Shown here: positions 34,559 through 45,087 of the stretch, piece after piece | Numbering within the stretch: the first letter of the stretch is position 1 | How the letters are laid out: every line of letters starts with the position of its first letter | Assembly (NCBI RefSeq): GCF_030544485.1 | Contig: NZ_CP130610.1 | Span: forward strand, 2,728,001-2,792,000 | Direction of reading: 5' to 3' | Length of the DNA: 64,000 nt | Source: Halomonas sp. HAL1 | GTDB taxonomy: Bacteria; Pseudomonadota; Gammaproteobacteria; Pseudomonadales; Halomonadaceae | The notes under the pieces: model-generated | The model's database searches: none | What the model was told of the DNA's origin: nothing | Seen by the model: only the letters and a program-made list of their open reading frames with translations | Translations under genes and position numbers: made by a program

Positions 34559-35272
34559 ATGAATTTGATTTTGCTTGATCCTAACGATCTTACCGCCGAC
34601 GGCCACGTCTGCATCACCGACCCACGTCGCCTGACACATCTGCGCGATGTCCATCGCTCGACCCCCGGCGACCTGCTAACCGTAGGCGTACAGGGCGGTC
34701 ACATGGGTAAAGCGCTGCTGAAGGAACTCACAGCGGAACGCGCCTTTTTTCAATTAGAAACCCTTGATGAGCCACCGCCGCCACCGCTTCCCGTGCACTT
34801 GGTGTTAGCACTACCCCGCCCACGGATGCTAGCGCGCACGCTGGAGCATGTAACGGCGCTAGGTGTGAAAGAGATCACCTTACTGCATACCAAGCGGGTA
34901 GAAAAAAGTTACTGGCAGTCACCGGAGTTACGCGCTGAAAAAATTCATCAACACCTACTGTTAGGCCTGGAACAAGCGCGCGATACACAGCTACCTACTG
35001 TCACGCTGAGCAAAGGCTTTCGCCCCTTTTTAGAGCAGCAACTACCTGGCCTACTGGGCAACCGCCGCGGATTGGTCGCCCACCCCGGTATGCCTGATCC
35101 CTGCCCAAGAAATATCAGTGAACCTACCTTGTTATTAGTAGGGCCAGAGGGAGGATTTATAGCGTGGGAAGTCGAGCAGTTGCTGACGGCGGGTTGCGAG
35201 GGCATGCACCTTGGCCCGCGCATTCTACGCGTCGAAACAGCCGTGACCGCGCTGCTGTCACGGCTGTTTTAA
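34559..35272 (+). CDS. rsmE: 16S rRNA m3U1498 methyltransferase
   Basis: RsmE methylates N3 of U1498 in 16S rRNA. The 237-residue protein has an N-terminal PUA-like domain (HVCITDPRRLTHLRDVHRSTPGD) and a C-terminal SPOUT knot with LLVGPEGGFIAWEVEQLLTAGCEGMHLGPRILRVETAVTALL split across the two motifs: the GPEGGF SAM loop and the LGPRILRVETA knot. These motifs are unambiguous. No clear Shine-Dalgarno sequence precedes the ATG. It is divergent from phaR (135 bases between), and its last codons form a terminator hairpin. Confidence 0.95.
   Translation: MNLILLDPNDLTADGHVCITDPRRLTHLRDVHRSTPGDLLTVGVQGGHMGKALLKELTAERAFFQLETLDEPPPPPLPVHLVLALPRPRMLARTLEHVTALGVKEITLLHTKRVEKSYWQSPELRAEKIHQHLLLGLEQARDTQLPTVTLSKGFRPFLEQQLPGLLGNRRGLVAHPGMPDPCPRNISEPTLLLVGPEGGFIAWEVEQLLTAGCEGMHLGPRILRVETAVTALLSRLF
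35235..35270 (+). terminator. Terminator formed by the 3' end of rsmE
   Basis: AAACAGCCGTGAC (35235-35247) pairs perfectly with GTCACGGCTGTTT (35257-35269) around a 9-base loop; the T-run is part of the final Phe and stop codons. The hairpin lies within coding sequence. Confidence 0.75.
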
Positions 35273-35302
35273 CTTAGAAAATGTCAGTGTAAATGTAAGT
35301 GG

Positions 35303-35869
35303 TTAAGATTGATCATCTTCCGGGTCGTGGGGCACAACGGTCGCGTTTTCCCCACACTCAGGATCTTGCAAGAACGTTTCACGCACATCTAACATGCCAA
35401 GATGGCTAATCGTACGGCGGCCCAGCAGTAGCGGGTAGTTCATCTCTTCGCGGTCGCGCAGACTGAATTGCTCTTCATAAATGGTATCGCCCATACAGAC
35501 TTCCAGCAGCACCACAGGGCGCTCGTCGCGACCGCCTGCTCCGCGCACTGCTAATTCTCGATAGAGCGGACGCTCAATTTGATCACTAAAAACTTCACCG
35601 CTCTCCTGATCTTCAAGCTTTAAACGAAAGCGTACCCACTCTTCATCATCTTGCTCAAACATCTCAATATCCCGCGCATCTAGCGAAGACGTTAATGCGC
35701 CGCTATCAAGCTTGGCTTTCACTTCAATATCCCAAGGCTGCAGAGTTGCTTTTTCAACCCAGCCAAATACTTGATCGTCATCGGCCATTGCCACGGAGGC
35801 AGAGAGCAAGCCTCCCATCAACACACTGCCTAGTAACTTTTCTAGTAACTTTTTGCCCATTAATTGCAT
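35303..35869 (-). CDS. Secreted retropepsin-like protease (putative ATP-dependent zinc protease family)
   Basis: A 188-residue exported protein of the PF05618 family, often labelled ATP-dependent zinc protease but now seen as retropepsin-like aspartic proteases. It has a signal peptide (KLLGSVLMGGLLSASVAMADD), the family motif KAKLDSGALTSSLDA with a DSGA active-site-like sequence near residues 55-58, and the late motif YPLLLGRRTISHLGMLDVR. The C-terminus is acidic and carries a Cys. The start MQLMGKK has AAGGA seven bases upstream. It is 33 bases downstream of the transglycosylase gene, so an operon is likely. Confidence 0.82.
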   Translation of the reverse strand: MQLMGKKLLEKLLGSVLMGGLLSASVAMADDDQVFGWVEKATLQPWDIEVKAKLDSGALTSSLDARDIEMFEQDDEEWVRFRLKLEDQESGEVFSDQIERPLYRELAVRGAGGRDERPVVLLEVCMGDTIYEEQFSLRDREEMNYPLLLGRRTISHLGMLDVRETFLQDPECGENATVVPHDPEDDQS

Positions 35870-35902
35870 AGCATCATCCTTGGTAAATTAACGTAAACCT
35901 GG

Positions 35903-37174
35903 TCACTCTAAATGACTGCGTAACTGCTCAAGCAGTGCTTGCGTCGCAAAGCCATCCGGTATTAACCCTTGATCTCGCTGGAAGTTCCGCAACCCCTGGC
36001 GTGTATTAGGCCCCATTACGCCATCCGCGCCGCCCACAGAGTAACCAGCGCGGTTTAGGCCCTGCTGAAGCTCTTGAACATCGTCACGGGTAAGCGGTTG
36101 CTGATCCCGCGGCCATGCATGCTGAATCCCATCACGCCCGGCGATCGCCTCACCCAGTGTCGCGACAGCCAATGCATAACTGGTGGCATTGTTATAGCGT
36201 AAAATGGCGCGGAAATTTGCGCCTGCCAGGAAGGCAGGGCCCTCAGCGCCAGCGGGAATAACCATGGCCGCACTATCAAAGTCTGGCAACTCGCCCTGGC
36301 GAGCCTCTACGCCTTGAGAACGCCATTCGGCGCTGCTGCGTCGCTCGGTCTGAGCATAATCAAAGCCTTCTGGCAAACGCACCTCGACTCCCCACGGCTG
36401 ACCGGCCTGCCAGCCAGCCCGGTCAAGATAGTTAGCCGTTGATGCCATAACGTCGGGGATACTGCCCCAGATATCGCGACGGCCATCACCATCGCCGTCC
36501 ACGGCATAGGCTTCAAAACTGCTAGGGATAAACTGGGTATGACCCATCGCCCCTGCCCAAGAACCTTTCATCTGCTCGGCGGCGATATCTCCTTCGTCGA
36601 TAATACGCAAGGCAGCGAGTAGTTCACCACGAGCAAAGTCACGACGCCGACCGTCATAAGCCAGTGTGGCAAGGGATTCCAAGGTCGAGAAATCGCCGAA
36701 ATTACTACCGTAGTTGCTCTCAATTCCCCAGATAGCGACGATAATTTCGGCAGGTATCCCAAAGCGTTGCTGCATCTCCAGCGCGGTATCCCGGTGGGCA
36801 GCCAACTTCTCCCTCCCGGTATTAATCCGCGTAGACGACACCGCAGTATCAAGGTACTCCCAGATAGCGCGGACAAATTCGGGCTGATAACCGTCGAGCT
36901 CGATCACCCGCTCGCGAAAGCGTACGCCATCCAGTGCACTGCTCAGGGTTGCTTCGCTGATTCCCTGATTGGCGGCGTACTGACGAAACTCCTGAAGCCA
37001 CTGATGAAAGTTTGCATAACTAACCTCAGTAGCCGCCTGAGTATCTACTTCTGTCATCAATTGAGAGTCGGCGAGCGCAACACTGCCTGCAAAAGGAGTG
37101 CTTAACGCGGCAATGAACGAGGCACATACTAAAGGGCGGAATGGTCGCCCAGCAGAGAAATTACGAGACATCAT
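35903..37174 (-). CDS. Lytic murein transglycosylase B with peptidoglycan-binding domain
   Basis: A 423-residue exported enzyme that cleaves peptidoglycan between MurNAc and GlcNAc. It has a signal peptide (residues 1-36), an MltB/SLT_2 catalytic domain with AIWGIESNYGSNFGDFS, where the catalytic Glu is near residue 152, and AGAMGHTQFIPSSFEAYAVDGDGDGRRDIWG split across the substrate-groove motif. A PG_binding_1 domain (VQELQQGLNRAGYSVGGADG to the end) forms the last 65 residues. No lipobox Cys is present, so it is soluble periplasmic, unlike E. coli MltB. AAGGA lies six bases before the first ATG. Confidence 0.92.
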   Translation of the reverse strand: MMSRNFSAGRPFRPLVCASFIAALSTPFAGSVALADSQLMTEVDTQAATEVSYANFHQWLQEFRQYAANQGISEATLSSALDGVRFRERVIELDGYQPEFVRAIWEYLDTAVSSTRINTGREKLAAHRDTALEMQQRFGIPAEIIVAIWGIESNYGSNFGDFSTLESLATLAYDGRRRDFARGELLAALRIIDEGDIAAEQMKGSWAGAMGHTQFIPSSFEAYAVDGDGDGRRDIWGSIPDVMASTANYLDRAGWQAGQPWGVEVRLPEGFDYAQTERRSSAEWRSQGVEARQGELPDFDSAAMVIPAGAEGPAFLAGANFRAILRYNNATSYALAVATLGEAIAGRDGIQHAWPRDQQPLTRDDVQELQQGLNRAGYSVGGADGVMGPNTRQGLRNFQRDQGLIPDGFATQALLEQLRSHLE

Positions 37175-37232
37175 TTATATCCTTAGGCAGTCCTTGGCAT
37201 GCCTGGGATGATGGCCTAGAAAAGTCGTAGAT

Positions 37233-37251
37233 GCCAGCCTTCACGGCTGGT
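37233..37251 (-). terminator. Possible terminator after the DASH cryptochrome gene
   Basis: GCCAGCC and GGCTGGT pair (one wobble) around a 5-base loop, 13 bases after the stop on the minus strand. The downstream T-run is 10 bases away, so this is weak. Confidence 0.35.
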
Positions 37252-37263
37252 CATCAGTGAAGG

Positions 37264-38709
37264 TTACTTTGTAACGTTAGTCAATATAGGCGGCTTGGCT
37301 GTTGTAACCGCTTCTTGGTAAGGAATTAACCACTGCGCCCACTGTTCGGGTTCAACATAAGGAGCCTTAAACGCGAGAGCATTGACACGCCATGGTTGAT
37401 GGCGTGCTAAACCAGGAGGGAAATTTGCGAGCGGTTTCAACCAATGTGCAACATACAGCCCTTGTGGGTCATAATGGCCTGCCTGCTTGAGCACGTTAAA
37501 ATAGCGATCCTGTCGTGGATCGCGCCCTACCCCGGCAATATAACGCCAATTACCCCAGTTACTGGCAACATCGTAATCAACCAAGCAGTGCTCAAACCAT
37601 AAAGCGCCTAATCGCCAATCCACTTTTAAGTCTTTAACCAAAAAGCTGGCCACGTTTTGCCGGGCGCGATTGGATAACCAGCCAGTGTGGCGCAGCTCTA
37701 ACATCGCGGCATCCACAAATGGCAGCCCTGTGGCAGCATTGCGCCAGGCATCAAAAGTGGCACAGAGCTTGGCTGGTTGACGAGAGCCAAACATCTTCGC
37801 CCCTTCCAGCTCAGCGACACGGATAAAATACTCCCGCCAAAGTAGCTCAAAAGTAATCCAATAACTCGATTCGGTGCTGCCGTGCTCCGCTTCCCACGCT
37901 TTCACCGCCGCATACACTTGGCGAGCCGACAGACAGCCGCGGGCGAGCCAAGGTGAAACACGGGTTGAAAAATTCGCGCCCAGCAGGCCATTGCGGGTTT
38001 CCTTATACGTCTCTGCGCCCTGTTGACGCCAAATGTAATCGTTAAGGCGCGTATGTGCCGCCGATTCACCACCCCGATACACATAGCCCTGACGGCTATC
38101 AGGCTGCCAAGTGGCGCTCTGCTCACAGACGGCTTTCAAGGGTGGAAATCCTCTGGGAGCTTCAGGCCAGGGGGGCAGCGTTACCGGTGCGCAGCGACTC
38201 TCAGGCACCGTACATGCTTGCTCTACGCTACGCCTGAAGGCAGAAAAGCTGTTGGGTAATGCCGCCTGCTCGAAAGGCAATGCATGGCGTTCAAAGAGGC
38301 GCCCACTTTCCATGCACGTAACGGTTGTTTCACTAGGCAGCGACTCTACAACTGCTTGGATATGGGTATTTTCGTCAACCCCAGGATGCTCGGCAACGCG
38401 CACTTGTCGGGCATTAAGCGAAGCGGCCAACTCAATGACAACGTTACTCGGCTTACCAATGCGTACCAACAAATCACTGCCGCGTTGCAAAAGCTCACCG
38501 CGCAATTCCATCAAACTTTGCCATAAAAAGCGTAATCGGGCTGGCCCGATCCGCGGCGTCGATTCGCCCTCTATGAGAGGTGCCAACCACTGCTCATCGA
38601 CTACAAAGAGACAAAGCAGGTAGCTAGGACGAGCGGTAAAGTGAAAAAGAGGATTATCCGCAATACGCAGGTCGTCTTGCAGCCAGACAATATCGATCGT
38701 GCTGTTCAT
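37264..38709 (-). CDS. Cryptochrome/photolyase, DASH type
   Basis: A 481-residue flavoprotein of the cryptochrome-photolyase family. The N-terminal Rossmann antenna domain starts [18 protein letters not shown]. The FAD domain has [17 protein letters not shown], a [30 protein letters not shown] region and [20 protein letters not shown], followed by [26 protein letters not shown] split across the DASH-specific C-terminal motif. DASH proteins repair pyrimidine dimers in single-stranded DNA and may signal blue light. The start overlaps the DUF2256 stop (ATGA). Confidence 0.92.
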   Translation of the reverse strand: MNSTIDIVWLQDDLRIADNPLFHFTARPSYLLCLFVVDEQWLAPLIEGESTPRIGPARLRFLWQSLMELRGELLQRGSDLLVRIGKPSNVVIELAASLNARQVRVAEHPGVDENTHIQAVVESLPSETTVTCMESGRLFERHALPFEQAALPNSFSAFRRSVEQACTVPESRCAPVTLPPWPEAPRGFPPLKAVCEQSATWQPDSRQGYVYRGGESAAHTRLNDYIWRQQGAETYKETRNGLLGANFSTRVSPWLARGCLSARQVYAAVKAWEAEHGSTESSYWITFELLWREYFIRVAELEGAKMFGSRQPAKLCATFDAWRNAATGLPFVDAAMLELRHTGWLSNRARQNVASFLVKDLKVDWRLGALWFEHCLVDYDVASNWGNWRYIAGVGRDPRQDRYFNVLKQAGHYDPQGLYVAHWLKPLANFPPGLARHQPWRVNALAFKAPYVEPEQWAQWLIPYQEAVTTAKPPILTNVTK

Positions 38710-38885
38710 GCTTGTGCCTCCTTGGGGTGCTTTGATGCCAAGCGCTTTGGCTGCTTAGCACTACGACGGCAGCGTTCGCTGCAGTAGCACACCTCGTTCC
38801 AGCAGCGCGCCCATTTTTTCCGCCAAAAGAAGGGACGCTCGCATTGAACGCAGGTTTTTTGCGACAAATGTTGTTTGCGGTGCAT
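38706..38885 (-). CDS. DUF2256 small Cys-rich protein
   Basis: A 59-residue basic protein: it opens [20 protein letters not shown] and continues [20 protein letters not shown]. Six Cys residues (CVQC, C-x5-C-x-C-x3-C pattern) suggest a small zinc ribbon. This is the DUF2256 family, which is very often encoded beside cryptochrome genes, though its role is unknown. Its stop overlaps the cryptochrome start by ATGA, so the two are translationally coupled. It is below the length usually used for gene finding. The upstream bases (38886-39019) carry TATAC/GTATA motifs that may be an operator. Confidence 0.85.
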   Translation of the reverse strand: MHRKQHLSQKTCVQCERPFFWRKKWARCWNEVCYCSERCRRSAKQPKRLASKHPKEAQA

Positions 38886-39019
38886 TGAACATTACTCACG
38901 CGCAGCATGTAGGACGCCTCAAAACATAGACACATTATCCTATACGGTATAATTATTGTACATGCTAAGTTTTTACCAGTGTGTATAAAAATAACGGGGT
39001 TTATTAAACAGAGGATATG

Positions 39020-39042
39020 AAAAAGCCACCCGAAGGTGGCTC
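39020..39042 (-). terminator. Intrinsic terminator of the mnh operon
   Basis: Read on the minus strand, AGCCACC pairs with GGTGGCT around a TTCG tetraloop and runs into TTTTT. It lies 46 bases after the mnhG stop. Confidence 0.85.
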
Positions 39043-39087
39043 AATGGCGGTTATTCACTGGCGGTGACAGGATTGGTGCCGTCAGCT

Positions 39088-39492
39088 TTAATCGGGGTCT
39101 GTTTCCCTTGGCTGGCGCTTGGCATTTTCCTGCGTTTCCAGGCCACTTTTTAATTCGTGGGTCAATGGGTCGTAGTTAGGGCGCAATTCATCTTTGACCG
39201 TTCCACTCCAAAGCTTGGAACCGACAAAGTAACCGGCTCGCCCAATAACATGGGCCGCTACGGGTGCGGTCATCAAAATAAACACAATAATGGCAAACGA
39301 ACGGGCCACAATGCCTACTTCTGCAAAGTGCATAGCGGCAGCCAGCATAACCAAAATCACGCCTAACGCCGCCGCTTTGGTGGTCGCGTGCATCCGCGTT
39401 AGCAAATCAGGCAACCGCAGCAGGCCTACCGAGGCAAGCAGTATAAATAGCGCGCCCGCGATGATGAGCGTGCCTTTTATGAAATCAATCAT
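39088..39492 (-). CDS. mnhG: Na+/H+ antiporter subunit G
   Basis: The last subunit of the Mrp/Mnh multisubunit cation/proton antiporter. The 134-residue protein has three membrane helices (IIAGALFILLASVGLLRLPD, AAALGVILVMLAAAMHFAEV, SFAIIVFILMTAPVAAHVIG) and the family sequence RLPDLLTRMHATTKAAALG. A soluble, charged C-terminal tail of about 40 residues follows. The ATG at 39492 overlaps the end of mnhF by eight bases; a start at 39525 would overlap further. Its operon supports halotolerance and alkaline pH homeostasis. Confidence 0.93.
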   Translation of the reverse strand: MIDFIKGTLIIAGALFILLASVGLLRLPDLLTRMHATTKAAALGVILVMLAAAMHFAEVGIVARSFAIIVFILMTAPVAAHVIGRAGYFVGSKLWSGTVKDELRPNYDPLTHELKSGLETQENAKRQPRETDPD

Positions 39493-39754
39493 CCCGAGGG
39501 CCTCCCCTTTCCAAAAAGCGTGCAAACGCTATCGCCGCCAAGAACCCCATCAAGGCAATCACAATGGCGGCATCCAGGAAGCTGGCAACATCCGACTTGA
39601 TCGCATACACCCCAACCAACCCAACAACAGTGGTTGAAAAAAGCTCCAATGCGACCACGCGGTCGGGCAGACTCGGGCCACGAACGACACGAACAAAGGT
39701 CAGGATAAGCGCCAGGCTCATGATGACTTGGCTGATCAGAATAACCGTATCCAT
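39485..39754 (-). CDS. mnhF: Na+/H+ antiporter subunit F
   Basis: An 89-residue, three-helix membrane protein. The central RVVRGPSLPDRVVALELFSTT sequence is the MnhF/MrpF signature and is followed by VGVYAIKSDVASFLDAAIVIALMGFL. It is a small scaffold subunit of the Mrp complex; related subunits occur in membrane-bound hydrogenases. The start overlaps the mnhE stop by one base (TAATG). Confidence 0.94.
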   Translation of the reverse strand: MDTVILISQVIMSLALILTFVRVVRGPSLPDRVVALELFSTTVVGLVGVYAIKSDVASFLDAAIVIALMGFLAAIAFARFLERGGPRDD

Positions 39755-40227
39755 TAGCGAAACAGCTCCAGGGCCCGGTGCTCCATCTCTTTTAAATTAC
39801 GCCGCAACTCCTCTTCATTGTCTAAAAACATCGCATGGATATACAACACCTTACGGTCATCAGACACATCCAGGCTAAGCGTTCCCGGCGTTAATGAAAT
39901 CAGATTGGCCACCATGGTAATTTCCATTTCGGTGCGGGCGGAAAGCGGCATAGCGATAACCCCCGGCTTCATATGCCAAGGTGGCGTCACGATATCGAAA
40001 GCGACACGTAAGTTGGCCTGAATGAGTTCTTTTAGAAAAAAGCCGATAAAACCGATCAAGCGCGGCACGCGAGCAGGATAACCTTTCAGGGCATCCAGCT
40101 GAGGCTCAATTAGCACCAGAGTGATATAGCCGAAGATTAAGCCGACAAGGAGATTCAGCCCACTGAAATCACCGCTCAACAGTACCCAGGCTAATCCTAA
40201 CAGCAGGTTCCAAATAGCACCGGTCAT
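39754..40227 (-). CDS. mnhE: Na+/H+ antiporter subunit E
   Basis: A 157-residue subunit with two or three N-terminal helices ([20 protein letters not shown] and LIGFIGFFLKELIQANLRVAF region) and a C-terminal cytoplasmic domain containing TVANLISLTPGTLSLDVSDD-like sequence (here MVANLISLTPGTLSLDVSDD), the strongest family signature. MnhE is needed for full assembly and activity of the Mrp complex. The start overlaps the mnhD stop by ATGA. Confidence 0.94.
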   Translation of the reverse strand: MTGAIWNLLLGLAWVLLSGDFSGLNLLVGLIFGYITLVLIEPQLDALKGYPARVPRLIGFIGFFLKELIQANLRVAFDIVTPPWHMKPGVIAMPLSARTEMEITMVANLISLTPGTLSLDVSDDRKVLYIHAMFLDNEEELRRNLKEMEHRALELFR

Positions 40228-41828
40228 GGCAACTCCTCCCCGGCGTCAGCCTTAGGTTCTTCATCGTTGGCGGCAGCTGAATCCAGCAGCACATCTTCGG
40301 CACTGGCTGAAGCGCCCAGCACTGCTTCAATATACCCGCGAGGCTCAAGCAACTGATCACCAATGCCGGTCATTACCCACATAATCGGTTCGGCAAACAC
40401 ACCAATCAGTAACGATGACAGAGCCAGCACCATTACTGGCAAATACATCATCCACAGACTTGGCTTTAACAGCCGCCCATCGTCACCGGTCGGCGTGGCC
40501 GTTTCGGGTACCAGATTATCTTCCGGTAGCGATTTCCAGAATATTTCATTCCAAATTTTGACCATGGAGTAGAGCGTCATTAGCCCCACCACCAGCGCAA
40601 TACCAGTGGCCACATAGGCCTCAACTTCCAGACCCGCGCGAACAATCACAAACTTGGCAAAAAAACCTGATAGCGGCGGCACACCGGCCAACGAGAAGGC
40701 AGAGATAAAGAAAGCAATGGCTAACCAAGGACGCTCACGATAAAGCCCCCCCATTTTTTTAAGCTGGTACGTGCCCTGCAAACGATGGGTAATACCGCTA
40801 ATCAAGAACAGATTGGTCTTCACCACCATATTATGCACGATGGCAAACACACCCCCGGCAATCGCCAATGGTGTATAAAGCGCCAAACCTAAGATCATAT
40901 AGCCAATTTGGCTGACAATATGAAACGACAGAATGCGCCTGAACTCATACTGGGCCGCCGCCCCCAGCACGCCCGTTACCATGGTAAATACTGCGCCCCA
41001 GAGCATAATGTCCTGAAGATAGCCCATGGTTTGATCGAATATCAGCGTGAAAACACGGAACATCGCATAAACGCCGACCTTAGTGAGTAGCCCGGCAAAT
41101 AGCGCTGAAACAGCGACTGGTGGCGTGTGATAAGACGCAGGTAACCAAAAGAACAGCGGGAAGGCCGCCGCCTTGATCCCGAACGCCACCATAAACATGA
41201 CCGCTAACACTTCGACCATGCCAGTGTGCTCCGCCTCATCCATGCGCAGCGCAATGTCGGCCATGTTGAGCGTTCCCACCATTCCGTAAAGCAGCCCCAC
41301 CGCCGTTAGGAAGATCACCGACGCTAACAGGTTCAGCGTGACATACTTAATCGCCCCCTCCATCTGGGCGCGTTCGCCACCCAGAATCAGCAGCGCAAAC
41401 GAGGCCACCAGCATCACTTCAAACCACACATAAAGATTGAAGATATCGCCGGTCAAAAACGCGCCGGTCACCCCGGCAAGCAACAGGTGCATCAAGGGGT
41501 AATAGCCGAATTTTTCATGGCCACGGCCAGTGGTTGCTAATGAGTAAATCCCCATTGCCAAGCCGATAATCGCGGTCATCAAAACCATGACGGCACTGAG
41601 CAAGTCGGCGATTAAGGTGATCCCAAACGGGGCTGGCCAGCTGCCCATCTGCATCGTTACGTAGCCATCTGACAACGTCGATACAAACAGCCACAGGCTG
41701 ACTATCAGCAGCGCGACATTGCCAGCCACCGCCATGAATCGCTGCATGGGTCGCGAGCGCCAAAACAGCAACGAGATAGCCCCTGACAACAAGGGCAGGA
41801 GGACGGGAAGAGCAACTTCAGGCCTCAC
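40224..41828 (-). CDS. mnhD: Na+/H+ antiporter subunit D
   Basis: A 534-residue proton-pumping-type membrane subunit related to respiratory complex I NuoL/M/N. It has about 14 helices and the Proton_antipo_M core with the conserved Glu of [15 protein letters not shown] and Lys residues in [37 protein letters not shown] split across the channel motif. The C-terminus is acidic ([17 protein letters not shown]). Translation begins at a GTG overlapping the mnhC stop (GTGA), with AAGGA upstream. Confidence 0.95.
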   Translation of the reverse strand: MRPEVALPVLLPLLSGAISLLFWRSRPMQRFMAVAGNVALLIVSLWLFVSTLSDGYVTMQMGSWPAPFGITLIADLLSAVMVLMTAIIGLAMGIYSLATTGRGHEKFGYYPLMHLLLAGVTGAFLTGDIFNLYVWFEVMLVASFALLILGGERAQMEGAIKYVTLNLLASVIFLTAVGLLYGMVGTLNMADIALRMDEAEHTGMVEVLAVMFMVAFGIKAAAFPLFFWLPASYHTPPVAVSALFAGLLTKVGVYAMFRVFTLIFDQTMGYLQDIMLWGAVFTMVTGVLGAAAQYEFRRILSFHIVSQIGYMILGLALYTPLAIAGGVFAIVHNMVVKTNLFLISGITHRLQGTYQLKKMGGLYRERPWLAIAFFISAFSLAGVPPLSGFFAKFVIVRAGLEVEAYVATGIALVVGLMTLYSMVKIWNEIFWKSLPEDNLVPETATPTGDDGRLLKPSLWMMYLPVMVLALSSLLIGVFAEPIMWVMTGIGDQLLEPRGYIEAVLGASASAEDVLLDSAAANDEEPKADAGEELP

Positions 41829-42172
41829 GTATCAGTATCCTTCATCTTATCGAGATCATCGGCCTTAACGACTTCATAGGCACGTCGAATCAATACCACT
41901 GCAAACGCCAGTACCCCGAAGGCAATCACGATCGCTGTTAGCACAACCGCTTGGGGCAAAGGGTCAGCTACGCCGCTAGGCGGCTGCATCATACCTTCCG
42001 CAATCAGCGGCGGGGCACCACGGGTCATGCCCGCCGTGGTGAAAATCAGCAAATTGGCAGCGTTGGAAAGCAGCATCAAACCAATCACCAGTTTGACGAT
42101 AGAGCGACGCAGCATCATAAAAATGGCCGTCGCATACAGCAGACCAATTGCCACTGCCATCAATGGTTCCAT
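41825..42172 (-). CDS. mnhC: Na+/H+ antiporter subunit C
   Basis: A 115-residue three-helix subunit homologous to NuoK of complex I. It has the [21 protein letters not shown] helix and [23 protein letters not shown], the MnhC/NuoK signature with the conserved DP-x-x-QA-x-x-LTAIVI motif. It starts with AGGAGG six bases before the ATG, the best ribosome-binding site in the operon, and lies 18 bases after mnhB. Confidence 0.95.
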   Translation of the reverse strand: MEPLMAVAIGLLYATAIFMMLRRSIVKLVIGLMLLSNAANLLIFTTAGMTRGAPPLIAEGMMQPPSGVADPLPQAVVLTAIVIAFGVLAFAVVLIRRAYEVVKADDLDKMKDTDT

Positions 42173-42190
42173 GCGGTGCCTCCTGTGAAT

Positions 42191-42622
42191 TCAGGGTTCA
42201 TCCTTATCCACCTCCATCAGCGTCATGACCATGCCCGTCACGGAGCCCAGCACGGCAAAGTAAACGCCGATATCAAAAATCAGCGGCGTGGAGGCTTTAA
42301 AATCAATCACCGGAATAGTCCACCACTGGGCAGTCAAAAAAGGCTGACCCATAAACCAAGCGGGCACCACCGAGATCATCCCCAGCAGCAGGCCGATGCC
42401 TATCAGGTCACGGGGATCAACCATCCGCAGCACTTCTTTGGTCGCGCTCACCCCAAAGGCAAATAGGTAAAGCGTAAAGGCCCCAGCGGCTACCAAACCG
42501 GCAATAAAACCACCGCCCGGCTCATCGTGCCCCCTGAGCAGCAGAAAAACAGAAAACAGCAATTGCAGCGGCATCAACAGCCGTGCCGCCGTATTGAGAA
42601 TAATCGTGCCTGACTTAACCAT
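42191..42622 (-). CDS. mnhB: Na+/H+ antiporter subunit B
   Basis: A 143-residue four-helix membrane subunit. It has the family N-terminus [20 protein letters not shown] and the diagnostic [20 protein letters not shown] loop, followed by the [25 protein letters not shown] stretch split across the last helices. MnhB joins MnhA in the Na+ path of the complex. The ATG overlaps the mnhA stop by eight bases. Confidence 0.95.
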   Translation of the reverse strand: MVKSGTIILNTAARLLMPLQLLFSVFLLLRGHDEPGGGFIAGLVAAGAFTLYLFAFGVSATKEVLRMVDPRDLIGIGLLLGMISVVPAWFMGQPFLTAQWWTIPVIDFKASTPLIFDIGVYFAVLGSVTGMVMTLMEVDKDEP

Positions 42623-44966
42623 CGTAAGGCTCCTTGGTGGTCACTTTACTGCTCTCCCCGCTCTTGCCATTGCTGTTCTCTCCATGACGCAGCTTAAGCA
42701 TGGCAATTACACCAATCGCTGCGAGTGCCAGCACGAACATCTCACCCAGGGTGTCCAGAGCGCGATAATCAACCAAAATAACGTTGACGATATTGCGGCC
42801 GTAAGCCAGCGGAGCACTGTTCTCAATCATGTACGTCGAAATCGGTTCAAACTGCTGAATACTCCACGCAGTCATAATCAATAAGCAGATCAAAATGCCC
42901 ATCATCGCGGCTACCACACCATCTCTTATGCGCTCTAGACTGGTGGAAAGATTTGAAAACCTCGGCAGCCGAAACAGCACCAGCACCAATAAAATCACCG
43001 TTAAAGTTTCCACCAGTAACTGAGTAATCGCTAAGTCCGGCGCGCTGAAAAGAATAAAAATTAACGCAATAGAGAAACCCATTACCCCAACCGACACGAC
43101 GGCCCCAAGGCGCGAGCGAGTCGTTGTGGCAAATAGAGCGCCCATTGCCATCGTGCCCGCCACTACCACCTCGTGGAAACGGACATCAAGATCAAAAGCG
43201 AATATTGGCGAATGGCGTAACAAGATTGAATTCCCAATCAGCGCAATAAGCGTGATCAACATCACCAGAATGTAGTTACGCATATAGCCGTTTTGCAGCA
43301 GCCGTGTTTGCCACTCAGAGAACTGCACAATGCCGTTCATCATGCTTTCATAGCCCGCTTCGGGACCATGGCGCATGATCGGAGCCAGTAATGAAAGCTT
43401 GGCTCGCACACTATCCCAACGCTTAAACAGCAAAAAGCCAACGCCCAGGCTGATGATCGACATTATCAACGCCACATTGATGCCGTACCAAAGTGACAGT
43501 GTCACCTCCATCGTTTCTCCAGAAACAGAAGTGGCAGCTGACGTTAATAAGGCATTAGCGCCTAGCAAGGCTGGCATTAAGCCCAACAGTAGCGACCCTA
43601 CTGCCAGTAACGCAGGGCCCACTAACATGCTTAGCGGCGCTTCATGAGGCTCAAGGGGGGTATGGTGACGCTTACCATAAAAGGGCCGTAACGCAATGAT
43701 AAAGGCCACCGCGATGGTCAAAATGGAAGCGACAAAAGCGAATAATACCAACAGCATACGGAAGCTACCGGCGCCTAGCACAGACTCAAGCATTAGCTCC
43801 TTACCGATAAAGCCAAACAGCGGCGGAACCCCTGCAAGTGAAAGCGCCGCTACCAATGCGATCATCGCCGTTACTGGCATTAACGAGCGCAGCCCGCCCA
43901 TCTGCGTCACGTCTTTGGTACCGGTTTCATGATCAAGAATACCGGCGACCATAAACAGCGCGCCCTTGTACAGGGAGTGCGCTAGCAGAAAAGTGACAAA
44001 AGCGGTCATCGCATATTCAGTGCCAATACCCAACAACATTGTCAGCGTACCCAACGCCATGATGGTCGAGTAAGCGAGCAGCTTTTTGATATTCGTATGG
44101 TGAATCGCTAGGAACGCGCCGGTCAGCATTGTCGTCGCCCCAACAACGGACAAAATACCGACCCACATCGCCGTTCCACCAAGCTCTGGGTGTAAGCGAG
44201 CCAGTAGATAAATGCCCGCTTTCACCATCGTGGCGGAGTGAAGGTAGGCAGAGACCGGCGTAGGTGCGGCCATGGCGTTGGGCAGCCAGAAGTGGAACGG
44301 AAACTGAGCCGATTTGGTAAACGCCCCAAGCAGCAAACAGATCAGCATGGGTGTGTAGAGTGCATGCTCACGCAAGTCGGCTTCCTGGCTAAGGATCTCC
44401 GCCAGCGACCAGCTATCGCTCGCAATCCCCAACAATACCAGGCCCACCATTAATGCTAAGCCACCGGCCACCGTGACGAACAGGCCCTGACGGGCAGACT
44501 TACGTGCTTCAATATCGGCGTGATTAAAACCGATCAGTAAATAGGAGGTAATACTGGTCAGTTCCCAGAAAATAAACAGTGTAAATAGCCCGTCCGCTAA
44601 CACCAGCCCTAGCATTGAGACCATAAAGGCGACGAGTGCAATATGAAAACGTGCGATATCGGGATGATCTTTTAAGTAACCACCGGCATACACCAGCACG
44701 CAGGCGCCCATGACGGTGATCAATAGCCCAAATAGAAGTGACAAACCATCCAGCAGGAAAGTAAGGCTGATACCCAGGGAAGGCACCCACTGCCACTCCA
44801 ACAGCAAGCTGCCGTTCTCAATGATTTCAGGGGCTTGTAGTAACAGCCAGGCCGCTAACCCTGCTGGGAAAAGCGCCAGTACAAGACTGGTGCGATGCCC
44901 AAACCAACGATGCAGTAGCGGTGACGACGCGGCCAGCAAAAACCCCATTAAAACGGCAAGTTGCAT
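42615..44966 (-). CDS. mnhA: Na+/H+ antiporter subunit A
   Basis: The largest Mrp subunit, homologous to NuoL, with an additional C-terminal part related to MbhD/MbhE. The 783 residues include the proton channel core ([17 protein letters not shown], with the conserved Glu; the Lys-containing [21 protein letters not shown] and [20 protein letters not shown]) and the DUF4040-type tail ([20 protein letters not shown] and [20 protein letters not shown]). The ATG at 44966 begins [11 protein letters not shown] and has AGGAG upstream; the frame is open to 45116 but the added 50 residues are soluble and unlike the family. A promoter with a palindrome over its -35 box lies upstream. Confidence 0.94.
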   Translation of the reverse strand: MQLAVLMGFLLAASSPLLHRWFGHRTSLVLALFPAGLAAWLLLQAPEIIENGSLLLEWQWVPSLGISLTFLLDGLSLLFGLLITVMGACVLVYAGGYLKDHPDIARFHIALVAFMVSMLGLVLADGLFTLFIFWELTSITSYLLIGFNHADIEARKSARQGLFVTVAGGLALMVGLVLLGIASDSWSLAEILSQEADLREHALYTPMLICLLLGAFTKSAQFPFHFWLPNAMAAPTPVSAYLHSATMVKAGIYLLARLHPELGGTAMWVGILSVVGATTMLTGAFLAIHHTNIKKLLAYSTIMALGTLTMLLGIGTEYAMTAFVTFLLAHSLYKGALFMVAGILDHETGTKDVTQMGGLRSLMPVTAMIALVAALSLAGVPPLFGFIGKELMLESVLGAGSFRMLLVLFAFVASILTIAVAFIIALRPFYGKRHHTPLEPHEAPLSMLVGPALLAVGSLLLGLMPALLGANALLTSAATSVSGETMEVTLSLWYGINVALIMSIISLGVGFLLFKRWDSVRAKLSLLAPIMRHGPEAGYESMMNGIVQFSEWQTRLLQNGYMRNYILVMLITLIALIGNSILLRHSPIFAFDLDVRFHEVVVAGTMAMGALFATTTRSRLGAVVSVGVMGFSIALIFILFSAPDLAITQLLVETLTVILLVLVLFRLPRFSNLSTSLERIRDGVVAAMMGILICLLIMTAWSIQQFEPISTYMIENSAPLAYGRNIVNVILVDYRALDTLGEMFVLALAAIGVIAMLKLRHGENSNGKSGESSKVTTKEPYDG

Positions 44967-45087
44967 CTGGCGAAATCTCCTGAAAAATGAAAGGCTCACC
45001 TTGGAGGTTGAGGCGAATACCCAGGCATCATGCCCTGTCACTGGCATGCCAGCGTTGAAGTAGTGTGATTCTAAAGTTGTACACCTT

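Noticed and set aside
38654..38935. Minus-strand 93-codon frame overlapping the start of the cryptochrome
   Set aside because: It overlaps the real DUF2256 gene in another frame; the DUF2256 frame shows a coherent Cys pattern and the coupled stop/start.
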